Part shown: positions 56,071 to 64,000 of the stretch, piece after piece
Numbering within the stretch: position 1 is the stretch's first letter
Layout of the letters: each line of letters opens with the position of its first letter
Assembly: GCF_004137795.1 (NCBI RefSeq)
Contig: NZ_NWTM01000001.1
Span: 2,948,035-3,012,034 of the forward strand
Source: Pectobacterium zantedeschiae
GTDB lineage: Bacteria; Pseudomonadota; Gammaproteobacteria; Enterobacterales; Enterobacteriaceae
Length of the DNA stretch: 64,000 nucleotides
Direction of reading: 5' to 3'
Position numbers and translations under genes: made by a program
Notes under the pieces: generated by a model
The model's input: the letters and a program-made list of their open reading frames with translations, nothing else
Database searches by the model: none
What the model was told of the DNA's origin: nothing

Positions 56071-56976
56071 ATGAACCGCCTGGAAATACTGCGCATCTTT
56101 ACTACAGCAGCCTCGAGCCACAATTTTCGTGATGCGGCAAAAAAACTAGGGGTATCCGCACAAGCGATCACGCGGGGTATCCAATGCCTGGAAGACGAAC
56201 TTGGAGAAGTGCTATTTCACCGCAATACCAGAGGGGTGCAATTGACAAATTTCGGTGAAAGGTTTGTCAACAATGCTCAGCAGGCGGTATCAGGCGTCGA
56301 TGGTCTATTTCAACGCACCAATCGCAGACAGCTGTCTGAATATGCAGGCGTAGTACGAATCACTGCACCGCCTTTTATTATACGTGATGTGGTAATGCCA
56401 ATGCTGAGTCAACGCTTAGCGGATTTCCCAGGCTTACTCCTTGATTTACGGCTATCGGAGGAATGGGCAGATACCGTCAATCAACAAATTGACATCGGCA
56501 TACGGATGGGCCCGACGCGTGATAATCGCTGGGTCGCCAAAGCGGTAAAAAAAGTGCCTTTTTATGTGGTAGCCACACCAGCATTACTTGCCCGCATTGG
56601 TACACCGAAGCATATTGATGAGCTTGAAAAACTACCGACTACCGCGTTACTCGATCGTCGTACCGGACGACCGTGGCCTTGGTTATTCAGCGATGGACGT
56701 CTTCTGTCACTATCAAGGCCCGTGGTTGTCGTCGACGATCTTGAGGCGGAGTGTGCGGCCGTTTTGTCAGGCATTGGGATAGGACAATTGTCAGGGATAA
56801 TCGCAGCCCCGTATTTGCGTACGGGGCATCTTGTTGCCTTGCTTAATGATGATATGCCGGATCCCTGGCCTCTTCATGTCTATCGACCACAGGCAGGCCC
56901 AGTGCCAGCACGAGTTCGTCTAGTGTTTGATACTTTGGTAGATATATTGGGCAACATAGACCTGACTCTTCCCTAA
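56071..56976 (+). CDS. LysR-family transcriptional regulator
   Basis: 301 residues. N-terminal HTH (EILRIFTTAASSHNFRDAAKK then LGVSAQAITRGIQCLEDEL) and effector domain (VVRITAPPFIIRDVVMPML, DIGIRMGPTRDNRWVAK). GAGGAGG precedes the start. Divergent from the SnoaL/aldo-keto reductase pair, which it probably controls; signal unknown. Confidence 0.9.
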   Translation: MNRLEILRIFTTAASSHNFRDAAKKLGVSAQAITRGIQCLEDELGEVLFHRNTRGVQLTNFGERFVNNAQQAVSGVDGLFQRTNRRQLSEYAGVVRITAPPFIIRDVVMPMLSQRLADFPGLLLDLRLSEEWADTVNQQIDIGIRMGPTRDNRWVAKAVKKVPFYVVATPALLARIGTPKHIDELEKLPTTALLDRRTGRPWPWLFSDGRLLSLSRPVVVVDDLEAECAAVLSGIGIGQLSGIIAAPYLRTGHLVALLNDDMPDPWPLHVYRPQAGPVPARVRLVFDTLVDILGNIDLTLP

Positions 56977-57042
56977 AAATGCTTGCCGCTACGTACTCGA
57001 GCAAACACGGATCACGTTTTCCGACGACGTTTTTAAAGTAAA

Positions 57043-57549
57043 TTATGCCGCTTTACTTTTTTCGTAACGCGACATGCGATCCAGATAGCCCATGACGAGC
57101 GCAGACAGCACAAACGTCAAATGGATAATCACATACCACATCAGCTTGTTATCCGGGATATTACGAGCATCCATGAACACACGCAGCAGATGGATCGACG
57201 AGATCGCGACAATCGAAGCGGCGACTTTGTTTTTCAGCGAACCGGAGTCCATCTTACCGAGCCAATTCAATTTTTCTCTGCCATCAGTGATATCTAATGC
57301 AGACACAAAATTCTCGTAACCGGACAGCATCACCATCACCAGCAATCCGCCGACCAGCGTCATATCGATCAGCGACAGCAGTACCAGCACCAAATCTGCT
57401 TCAGCGATATCCAGAATGTTGGGCAGGACGTGGAACACCTCCTGGAAAAACTTGATCGCCAGTGCCAGCAACCCCAGTGACAACCCGAGATAAACAGGGG
57501 CAAGCAGCCAGCGCGATGAATACATCAGATTCTCAATAAAACGTTCCAT
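57043..57549 (-). CDS. yqhA: UPF0114 membrane protein YqhA
   Basis: 168 residues. Four hydrophobic segments (~14-34, ~54-76, ~108-126, ~135-155). N-terminus [25 protein letters not shown] and the [11 protein letters not shown] segment match E. coli YqhA. Inner-membrane protein of unknown function. Confidence 0.92.
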   Translation of the reverse strand: MERFIENLMYSSRWLLAPVYLGLSLGLLALAIKFFQEVFHVLPNILDIAEADLVLVLLSLIDMTLVGGLLVMVMLSGYENFVSALDITDGREKLNWLGKMDSGSLKNKVAASIVAISSIHLLRVFMDARNIPDNKLMWYVIIHLTFVLSALVMGYLDRMSRYEKSKAA

Positions 57550-57875
57550 AACTCACTATATGCAGAAGGAAAAGAGGGAAATAATAGCGAAAAGCCCTGC
57601 GGTGGTGTTAATCAATTCTTGAACAGAATGCACCATTTGCGGAATGTTATACCCTATCGCCTCCACAGAGATGAATTCCACGTTTTGTGATCCTGCCAGC
57701 TCTCATCTTCAACCCGATGCCGTTCCTCTCTCCCTCGTGGCATGCAGCTGAAGGTGCGCATTTTTTCACCTCCCTACACTGTCTAGCGCCAGCAAGTCTG
57801 GCAACACTCATACACTGCACTCTACATTCAGAGCCGAATACAGGCTTACTACAAAGTAAAAACAAGGGGTTACGC

Positions 57876-58910
57876 ATGAGCAATCCTATTCTTCTTGGTA
57901 TTTTCTGGCATTTCATCGGCGCGGCTAGCGCAGCCTGCTTCTATGCACCATTTAAGCAGGTCAAGAACTGGTCGTGGGAAACCATGTGGTCACTCGGCGG
58001 GTTTTTCTCGTGGATTATCCTGCCCTGGAGCATCAGTTGGTGGATACTTCCTGATTTTTGGCGCTATTACGGTGCATTCGATATAGCAACCCTACTCCCT
58101 GTCTTTCTCTTCGGTGCCATGTGGGGCATCGGCAATATCAACTACGGCCTGACGATGCGCTACCTCGGCATGTCGATGGGCATCGGTATCGCTATCGGCG
58201 TGACGCTGATTATCGGTACGTTGATGACGCCCGTCCTGCAAGGCAAATTCTCGGTTCTGTTTGGCTCGGCAGGTGGCCAAATGACGCTACTCGGCGTACT
58301 AGTCGCAGTCATCGGCGTCGCGATTGTCAGCTACGCCGGCATACTGAAAGAGCGCGCACTCGGTATTCGCGCCGAGGAGTTCAACCTGAAAAAAGGGCTG
58401 ATTCTGGCTGTGATGTGCGGGATCTTCTCCGCGGGTATGTCCTTTGCGATGGACGCAGCCAAACCGATGCACTCCGCCGCACAGGCGCTGGGGATTAACT
58501 CGCTATATGTTGCCCTCCCCGGCTACGTGGTGATCATGGGCGGTGGCGCCATCGTCAATCTGGGCTTCTGCTTCATCCGTTTGGCAACCTGCAAGGAGAT
58601 CTCGTTGAAAGCCGACCTGTCGCAGGCTAAGCCGTTACTGATTGCCAATGCGCTCTTCGCCATTCTGGGCGGCGTCATGTGGTATTTGCAGTTCTTCTTC
58701 TATGCTTGGGGGCACGCCAACATTCCGGCAGATTACACCTATATCAGTTGGATGCTGCATATGAGCTTCTACGTGCTGTGCGGTGGCATCGTCGGTTTGC
58801 TATTTAAAGAATGGAAGGCCGTGGGACAAAAGCCCGTGCGCATGCTGGTTCTGGGCTGCCTGGTGATTATTCTGGCGGCGAATATTGTCGGCTTGGGAAT
58901 GGCCACTTAA
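57876..58910 (+). CDS. rhaT: L-rhamnose/H+ symporter RhaT
   Basis: 344 residues from the ATG at 57876 (AAGGGG upstream), exactly the E. coli RhaT length; the long 5' extension of the frame is not conserved. Ten transmembrane segments; [42 protein letters not shown] and [14 protein letters not shown] match RhaT. No other rhamnose genes are in the window. Confidence 0.96.
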   Translation: MSNPILLGIFWHFIGAASAACFYAPFKQVKNWSWETMWSLGGFFSWIILPWSISWWILPDFWRYYGAFDIATLLPVFLFGAMWGIGNINYGLTMRYLGMSMGIGIAIGVTLIIGTLMTPVLQGKFSVLFGSAGGQMTLLGVLVAVIGVAIVSYAGILKERALGIRAEEFNLKKGLILAVMCGIFSAGMSFAMDAAKPMHSAAQALGINSLYVALPGYVVIMGGGAIVNLGFCFIRLATCKEISLKADLSQAKPLLIANALFAILGGVMWYLQFFFYAWGHANIPADYTYISWMLHMSFYVLCGGIVGLLFKEWKAVGQKPVRMLVLGCLVIILAANIVGLGMAT

Positions 58911-58920
58911 GCATTGCATC

Positions 58921-58958
58921 ATCGCGTTCGATGCCATCAGACAATTATCGAACGCGAT
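58921..58958 (+). terminator. 12-bp perfect inverted repeat after rhaT
   Basis: ATCGCGTTCGAT, 14-base loop, ATCGAACGCGAT, starting 10 bases past the rhaT stop. No T-run follows, so termination is plausible but not typical. Confidence 0.45.
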
Positions 58959-59015
58959 GGCAATAACATCAAAGTACGGACGAAAAAATACGTTAACACA
59001 TTGAGGAACATGAGG

Positions 59016-59150
59016 ATGTCAGACGTTTCTACCGCACTACACGGGCTTTCCCCAAGGGATTTGCAATGCTATGCCTCTGCCTGTTTACAGGCCTATTTAA
59101 GTAAAAAATGTCGTATCCAGTATGGCAAGAATATTGAGGCAGGGTTCTGA
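59016..59150 (+). CDS. Possible small ORF of 44 residues, unrecognised
   Basis: ATG at 59016 with GAGGA eight bases upstream. The product MSDVSTALHGLSPRDLQCYA then SACLQAYLSKKCRIQYGK is amphipathic. It could be a real small protein or a gene remnant at the left edge of the immunity-like cluster. Confidence 0.3.
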   Translation: MSDVSTALHGLSPRDLQCYASACLQAYLSKKCRIQYGKNIEAGF

Positions 59151-59226
59151 GATACGAATCCGTGTTTTTGGGCTAACATCGGGATATCATTTTAGTCACT
59201 GACTCAAATATTGGTAATACCCACCT

Positions 59227-59691
59227 ATGTTAGTTCATGTATATGTAGCGAATAACGATGATGGACCTGTTTTTGAACAACTCCCTGTCCGAGAAATCGA
59301 GAAAGATACTTACGAATTATTGTCATCTCCCGGTCTGACACTAAATTTAGCGCGCGGGGATGTCTTCCGAATTAAAGACAAGCATGCGCACCCGGAAGTA
59401 CTGAAAAGAGGCGGTAATTTTTGCATTCATATTTATGCCGATGAGCTCTCACCTGAAAATATCACCTGTTTAGAGAATGATGTAGTTAGCCAACTGAACG
59501 GAACATTAGACGGCAGATTTGAGGGAAATTTGACATTGGCCGTTCCGGCAAGGAATGGGATGGATAAGATTGCCGATGTTTTCGACGCCTTTCGCGAAAA
59601 AACAGGCATCGAATGGTACTTTTCCAATATTTATAAGAACATTGACGACGATGAAGATGAAACGCTTTTAAATTGGTGGCTAGATAGCTAA
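59227..59691 (+). CDS. DUF4265-like protein, candidate orphan immunity protein
   Basis: 154 residues, ATG start with no good Shine-Dalgarno. Pattern FEQLPVREIEKDTYELLSSP then GLTLNLARGDVFRI, and VLKRGGNFCIHIYA, fits what I recall of DUF4265, a family often found near polymorphic toxins. The C-terminal end is strongly acidic (NIDDDEDETLLNWWLDS), common in immunity proteins that neutralise basic toxins. No toxin gene is adjacent. Function inferred only from family association. Confidence 0.6.
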   Translation: MLVHVYVANNDDGPVFEQLPVREIEKDTYELLSSPGLTLNLARGDVFRIKDKHAHPEVLKRGGNFCIHIYADELSPENITCLENDVVSQLNGTLDGRFEGNLTLAVPARNGMDKIADVFDAFREKTGIEWYFSNIYKNIDDDEDETLLNWWLDS

Positions 59692-59772
59692 ATGCTATTC
59701 AGCCAGCCCCTCAAGTGAAATCACGCATTGCGGGAATCTCGGAATGCATCAAAAACCACAGTGGATTAAACC

Positions 59773-60120
59773 ATGCCAAAAGCGGTTCAAACTCTACCCA
59801 GCGCACGACAAAAACAGACCTGCGATAAGTACCAATTGCCGCTACATCCCCCAGAGGAAATGGTCGCGATTGCTCTAGATACCTTACAGCGCTCGCCTAT
59901 TTACGGAACCCGGATCTCATTACCGGAAAATGGCACGATAAGCTGGTTTATACATTGTGGCGAGTATTCAGCCGAGAGCAACTTTTACCAGGCCCTTCAC
60001 ACGAGCCACTTGGAAGAAACATTACCTGAAGTCGTACGGTATCTATTTTTACCCGAAGGGACAAAATTCATCATCGATCGGGCTGGATATGAGGATGTTT
60101 GGCAAGAAGAGGCTGAATAG
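59773..60120 (+). CDS. Small acidic protein, candidate orphan immunity protein
   Basis: 115 residues. The core ISWFIHCGEYSAESNFYQAL then HLEETLPEVVRYLFLPEGTK and YEDVWQEE resembles Imm33/DUF2185-type immunity proteins as I remember them, but I am not certain of the family. It follows the DUF4265-like gene after 81 bases in the same direction. A toxin partner is not visible. Confidence 0.55.
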   Translation: MPKAVQTLPSARQKQTCDKYQLPLHPPEEMVAIALDTLQRSPIYGTRISLPENGTISWFIHCGEYSAESNFYQALHTSHLEETLPEVVRYLFLPEGTKFIIDRAGYEDVWQEEAE

Positions 60121-60240
60121 ATGACATTTGCTATCTGAATCCATCATTTCCCCGTCGGGCACCCTTCTCGCCATGCAAGCTGCATGGTGCAAGTAGTTAT
60201 TTTTCGTGAGTAAAATCAGTATATTATGGCTATAAAGTCA

Positions 60241-60269
60241 AAACGCCCTGAGGAATTCTCAAGGCGTTC
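60241..60269 (-). terminator. Terminator downstream of yagU
   Basis: Stem AACGCC(C)TGAG-GAATT-CTCA(A)GGCGTT, with AAAA on its left giving a TTTT tail on the minus strand. It lies 89 bases past the yagU stop. Confidence 0.6.
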
Positions 60270-60357
60270 TGGAATAAACTTCGACTTTTACTACGAACTT
60301 ATTCTTAGAAAAGAATAAGCATCGAAATATGTTATATCTCTAAAATAAAATCACGCG

Positions 60358-60972
60358 TTATCGTGAAGCACCCAAAGGAATTTCAGGATCAGGTTCGTGA
60401 GTCATACGATTACGCAAATCACGACGAATAATCTCAATAGACCAGAACCAAATTAGATGACCCACGATTTCTGATACATGTTCGTACCAAGGAAGAACAA
60501 ACAGAGAGGGAGTCAGGCCCATCAATGGGAATGAAATCATATGGACAAATAATTGAGCCAGCGCACCAGCCAACAGACCTTGCCATAATTTTATTTTAGG
60601 AAATACTTCTGCAACAACGCAGTAACCTACAGCAAAAACAATAGAGAAAATAATATGCGTCACACCGACCCAATTGAATACATGGCCAGCAAAGGTATAA
60701 ACAGCCGCATTAGGGTCAACGACACCAAGCCAATCGCGTAAGAAGATGTAAGGAGGATTAAGGAAATTACGAGAACAATCAATTTGTTCGGCAGCTCTAA
60801 TCAGTGATTCAGGTGCACAAGCACCGCTAAACATATCAGTAGGGCTACGTGGAGGAAGCGGATTTTCTGCGCCCCACTTGACGAAAGATGAAACAATACC
60901 TGCAATCAAACCAATAAAAGCAGCTAATCCATAGCGTCTCCGAGATGGAGATGTTTGTTCAAAAAAGTTCAT
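60358..60972 (-). CDS. yagU: YagU family inner-membrane protein (DUF1440)
   Basis: 204 residues. Nearly collinear with E. coli Yag[67 protein letters not shown]. About four transmembrane segments. In E. coli linked to acid resistance; mechanism unknown. Isolated leftward gene. Confidence 0.93.
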   Translation of the reverse strand: MNFFEQTSPSRRRYGLAAFIGLIAGIVSSFVKWGAENPLPPRSPTDMFSGACAPESLIRAAEQIDCSRNFLNPPYIFLRDWLGVVDPNAAVYTFAGHVFNWVGVTHIIFSIVFAVGYCVVAEVFPKIKLWQGLLAGALAQLFVHMISFPLMGLTPSLFVLPWYEHVSEIVGHLIWFWSIEIIRRDLRNRMTHEPDPEIPLGASR

Positions 60973-61516
60973 TTTTTTACCAATCTAACCATTAAAGATT
61001 ATATTCTTACATAGGTATTATGTACTTATAAAGATGTTAATTGGTATATCGGATAATTTCTCTAGTATATTTTGTTATTAGGAATGCAGTTTTAAATTTT
61101 ATAAAATGACAATAAGAAATTATGAGTTGCTTTTTTGTGAAACTTTTATTCAATAATTGAAAAACCAGATTCTATAACGTATACGAAATGTATATTTCTC
61201 GAGAGACAAACGAATAATAACGCATCAATAAAGGGTCGATAATAAATAGCCTGGTTATTTATTTGTGAAATAATAACAGTTCAGTAACTCATACTCTCGC
61301 CTTGCATCACTCACGCCCCAGTGACAAAGAATGCCCCACCGCGTAGCCAGTAAAATCACATCAATGAAGTAAAGCGTTTCTGCCAAGCGCCTTCTGCATA
61401 TATATTTTTATGGAATTGAAAATCAATTTTTATTCTTTTACATGCATAAGCCCCCCCTCTAGAGTAGCGAAAAGACCGCCGTGTATGGCCTCATGTCATC
61501 GTAAAGGACACAGGGA
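60973..61516. other. AT-rich non-coding region between yagU and ABC importer
   Basis: 544 bases without a credible gene. It must hold both divergent promoters. Structures seen: AATAAATA-N7-TATTTATT (61241-61263) and AATTGA-AAA-TCAATT (61414-61428), either of which could be an operator. No regulator can be named. Confidence 0.55.
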
Positions 61517-63130
61517 ATGGAAAAAAATCACCAGCAAGTTACGACCCTCGCAGCAGGCATCCTCTCGCTGCTTTTCGCACTCAATCCCGGTGCTTACGCA
61601 GCACAAAGCAGTGAAAAACCAGTGTCTGGCGGTATTCTGAATGTAGGTCTGGGTAGCGATACGCCGATTATCGACCCACACATTACGGCTTATGGTGTAA
61701 CGGCGCTGATCTCCCGCAACGTGGTGGATTCACTGGTAGGACAGGCTGAAGATAACCGTTTTACGCCTTGGCTGGCTGAAAGCTGGAAAATTAACGAAGA
61801 CAACACCGAATACACCTTCCACTTGCGTAAAGATGTCACGTTTAGCGACGGCACCAAACTCGATGCAGAAGCGGTGAAATACAATCTCGAGCGTATTCTC
61901 GATCCGAAAACCACCTCCAGCTACGCTAAATCACTGTTAGGCCCTATCGACAAGATTTCAACGCCGGATGCCTATACGGTGGTTATCCACTACAGCTCGG
62001 CGTTTGCGCCACTGTTACAGGGGCTGAGCCTGCCGTATCTGGGCATTCAGTCGCCGACTTATCTAAAGAACACGCCAAACACCAGCAATACCGTGGTGGG
62101 TTCTGGGCCGTTTATTCTTGATTCCTTTGTGAAAGGCAGCGGCAGCAAACTGACGAAACGCCCTGATTACAACTGGGGTCCGGGCTATGCCAAACATACT
62201 GGTCCAGCCTATCTCGATGGTTTGGTGTTCAAATATCTGCCGGAAGCCTCCGTTCGTCTTGGCGCACTGAGCAGCGGCCAAATCCAGGCGATTGACGCCG
62301 TGCCACCCGCCAATTTCCCGACGGTGAAACGCAATCCGAAACTGGAAGTCATTACCTATGAGAACCCTGGCGTTAACCGGGTACTTTATCTCAACACCAC
62401 CAAAGGCCCGTTCCAGGATGTCGCGGTGCGTAAGGCATTCCAGAGCGCCGTGGATACCAACGCAGCGGTAAAAGTCGCCTTCTTCGGTACGCTGAAAGCC
62501 GCCGATAACGTTCTCGGCCCAGCCACGCTGTACTACGATCCGAGCGTCGCGTCACGCTGGGGCTTCGATGTGAAAAAGGCTAATGAACTGCTGGATAACG
62601 CAGGCTGGAAACAGAAAGACAGCGCTGGCTACCGCACCAAAGATGGCAAACGTCTGAGCGTCAGCTTCGTCTATGCCTCCACCAATGTGGAAGCAGCAGA
62701 CGTAGCATTGTTCCAGGCCGTGCAATTCCAGGTGAAACAGGCAGGCTTTGACGTCCAGTTAACACCGGTCGATGCAGGTGAATTCACCACGCGTACCAAC
62801 GCTAACGAATACGACATTGCGTCTAACTTCTTCGTGCGTGCGGAGCCGGACATTCTACGTACTGTGTTCGATTCGGCCTATGCTCCACCGAACGGCAACA
62901 ACTTTACCCGTATCAGCGTGTTGAATGACAAACTGAGAAAAGCCATCGGCGCGGGTGAAGCAGAACGTAAACAGCTCTACACCGAGATACAAAACGAGGT
63001 TATCGATCAGGCATATGTGGTTCCTCTGTACGTTCCAGCCTATCAACTCGGCCTGTCCAAACAGGTACAGGGCATAAGCTGGGCTACCAACGCAAAACCG
63101 AACTTCTATGATGTCTGGATTAAACGTTAA
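61517..63130 (+). CDS. Periplasmic peptide-type substrate-binding protein (SBP_bac_5)
   Basis: 537 residues. Signal peptide TTLAAGILSLLFALNPGAYA-A. Family features: GGILNVGLGSDTPIIDPH, LAESWKINEDNTEYTFHLRK then DVTFSDGTKLDAEAVKYNLE, and C-terminal QAYVVPLYVPAYQLG. DppA/OppA/GsiB-like binding protein of an ABC importer; ligand (oligopeptide, glutathione, opine or other) not predictable. The permease gene overlaps its 3' end. Confidence 0.93.
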   Translation: MEKNHQQVTTLAAGILSLLFALNPGAYAAQSSEKPVSGGILNVGLGSDTPIIDPHITAYGVTALISRNVVDSLVGQAEDNRFTPWLAESWKINEDNTEYTFHLRKDVTFSDGTKLDAEAVKYNLERILDPKTTSSYAKSLLGPIDKISTPDAYTVVIHYSSAFAPLLQGLSLPYLGIQSPTYLKNTPNTSNTVVGSGPFILDSFVKGSGSKLTKRPDYNWGPGYAKHTGPAYLDGLVFKYLPEASVRLGALSSGQIQAIDAVPPANFPTVKRNPKLEVITYENPGVNRVLYLNTTKGPFQDVAVRKAFQSAVDTNAAVKVAFFGTLKAADNVLGPATLYYDPSVASRWGFDVKKANELLDNAGWKQKDSAGYRTKDGKRLSVSFVYASTNVEAADVALFQAVQFQVKQAGFDVQLTPVDAGEFTTRTNANEYDIASNFFVRAEPDILRTVFDSAYAPPNGNNFTRISVLNDKLRKAIGAGEAERKQLYTEIQNEVIDQAYVVPLYVPAYQLGLSKQVQGISWATNAKPNFYDVWIKR

Positions 63131-64000
63131 CCTGTACGCGCTAGGCAAACGTCTACTCACCATTCTGGCTGTGCTCTGGGGCGCAGCCACATTGACGTTT
63201 ATTGCCGTCAAACTGATCCCCGGCGATCCGGTCGCTATTCTCAGCGGCGGCGATAATGTGGTGGATGAAGCCTATCGCGCGGTACTCATCAAGCAATTTG
63301 GGCTCGATCAGCCGCTGTGGGTGCAATATCTGCGCTACTGTGGGCAAGCGCTACAGGGCGATTTTGGCGTCAGCTATCTCTATCGTCTGCCGGTCGGCAG
63401 CGTCATTAGCGATGCTATGCATGAAACCCTGCCGCTGGCGATTGGTGGCCTGATACTCGCTTTGTTTCTCGCCATTACTAGCGCGCTGCTTACCGCAGGC
63501 CGCTATGGTGCACTGCGTACCGCTGTATCGTGGCTAGAGTTGACGCTGCTTAGCACCCCGGTCTACTGGATTGGTATCGTGCTATTAAGCTTGTTCAGCT
63601 TTCGCCTGCAATGGTTTCCAGTTACTGGCAACGACGGTTTTATGTCGCTGGTGCTACCCGTTATCACCCTCGGTTTGCCGATTGCCGCCATTCTGAGCCA
63701 GGTACTGCGCGACGGTTTGGAAGATGCGCTATCCCAGCCGTTCTCGTTAACCGTGCGCACACGCGGCGTCAGCGAAATCCGACTACGTTTCCGACACGGT
63801 TTACGCCACGCGGCGCTGGCAGCCTCAACGCTGACGGGTACGTTGCTGGCAAGCGTACTCGGTGGCTCCGTGCTCACCGAAACCGTGTTTGGTCGCGCAG
63901 GTATTGGACAGGTCACGCTAAGCGCAATTGAAAACCGCGACATGCCGCTGGTGCTGGGCGTCGTGATGCTGTCTGCCTTCCTGTTCGTCGTCATCAATCT
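63108..64000 (+). CDS. ABC importer permease, DppB-type (3' end outside window)
   Basis: The frame runs from tandem ATGs at 63108 and 63111, overlapping the binding-protein gene by ~20 bases, to the window edge without a stop; 297 codons visible. The N-terminus GKRLLTILAVLWGAATLTFI then KLIPGDP and the QFGLDQPLWVQYLRY segment are typical DppB/OppB features, with an EAA-like loop around GVSEIRLRFRHGLRHA. Forms the membrane channel with a second permease expected to the right. No good ribosome-binding site, so translational coupling is likely. Confidence 0.9.
   Translation, partial: MMSGLNVNLYALGKRLLTILAVLWGAATLTFIAVKLIPGDPVAILSGGDNVVDEAYRAVLIKQFGLDQPLWVQYLRYCGQALQGDFGVSYLYRLPVGSVISDAMHETLPLAIGGLILALFLAITSALLTAGRYGALRTAVSWLELTLLSTPVYWIGIVLLSLFSFRLQWFPVTGNDGFMSLVLPVITLGLPIAAILSQVLRDGLEDALSQPFSLTVRTRGVSEIRLRFRHGLRHAALAASTLTGTLLASVLGGSVLTETVFGRAGIGQVTLSAIENRDMPLVLGVVMLSAFLFVVIN

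Noticed and set aside
57687-57875. 63-residue upstream extension of rhaT
   Set aside because: The ATG at 57876 gives exactly the known RhaT length and N-terminus; the extension is not hydrophobic in the right register and lacks a ribosome-binding site.
1-64000. CRISPR arrays, tRNA genes, prophage or insertion-sequence transposases
   Set aside because: Looked for spaced direct repeats, cloverleaf-like segments and transposase frames; none was convincing. The regularly spaced repeats at the left edge are protein-coding.

Overview
The window looks like chromosome from a member of the Enterobacterales, most likely a soft-rot Pectobacterium or close relative. This rests on remembered gene order and protein likeness, not on a search. 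Blocks typical of enterobacteria are intact: yjjV-ytjA-osmY-prfC, ytjB/serB-radA-nadR, and fau-ssrS(6S RNA)-zapA/ygfB-pepP-ubiH-ubiI. A dispersed palindrome-ended repeat of the kind I associate with Pectobacterium/Serratia/Yersinia also occurs twice (28153-28280 and, shortened, 29660-29712).

Layout. (1) 1-6066: the 3' end of a giant repetitive adhesin with twelve Ig/cadherin-like repeats, followed by a TolC-type outer-membrane lipoprotein; together they suggest a type I secreted surface protein. (2) 6155-26637: a catechol siderophore island. One leftward operon encodes EntC, EntE, EntB, a C-A-PCP synthetase, EntA, a C-A-PCP-E-C-PCP synthetase and a stand-alone adenylation protein. Divergently transcribed are an MFS exporter and a CirA-like TonB receptor, and facing them is an EntD-type phosphopantetheinyl transferase. 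Two Fur-box-like palindromes lie between the divergent units. The gene order matches, as I recall it, the Aeromonas amonabactin operon amoCEBFAGH, not the enterobactin or chrysobactin operons. (3) 26788-33971: nucleoside transporter, YjjV, CsbD-like protein, YtjA, OsmY, RF3 and an unrecognised 307-aa protein. (4) 34022-40726: ytjB, serB-radA, a VOC protein with a divergent LysR regulator, and nadR preceded by a perfect NadR operator. (5) 40076-46018: fau, 6S RNA, zapA, ygfB, pepP, ubiH and ubiI. (6) 46019-47690: an AT-rich accessory patch with a truncated T6SS Hcp and three tandem paralogous small membrane proteins. (7) 47687-55815: a permease/Fe-alcohol dehydrogenase/class III aminotransferase unit with an AraC regulator, then curA, and a Tat-exported aldo/keto reductase with a SnoaL-like protein. 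(8) 56071-60972: a LysR regulator, yqhA, rhaT, a small cluster of immunity-like genes, and yagU. (9) 61517-64000: the start of a peptide-type ABC importer (binding protein and truncated permease).

How the parts work together. In the siderophore island EntC/EntB/EntA make 2,3-dihydroxybenzoate from chorismate. EntE activates it and loads it on the EntB carrier domain. The two synthetases condense it with amino acids, EntD primes the carrier domains, the MFS protein probably exports the product and the CirA-like receptor imports the ferric complex. Signature residues suggest a basic amino acid (lysine-like) for the first synthetase and glycine for the stand-alone adenylation protein, which probably serves the adenylation-less second module in trans. 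No thioesterase domain is visible in the island.

The most interesting leads are this amonabactin-type assembly line outside Aeromonas, with a trans-acting glycine domain and no release domain; the Hcp stub with triplicated candidate immunity genes; the orphan immunity-like genes beside rhaT; and the NadR operator in front of nadR itself.
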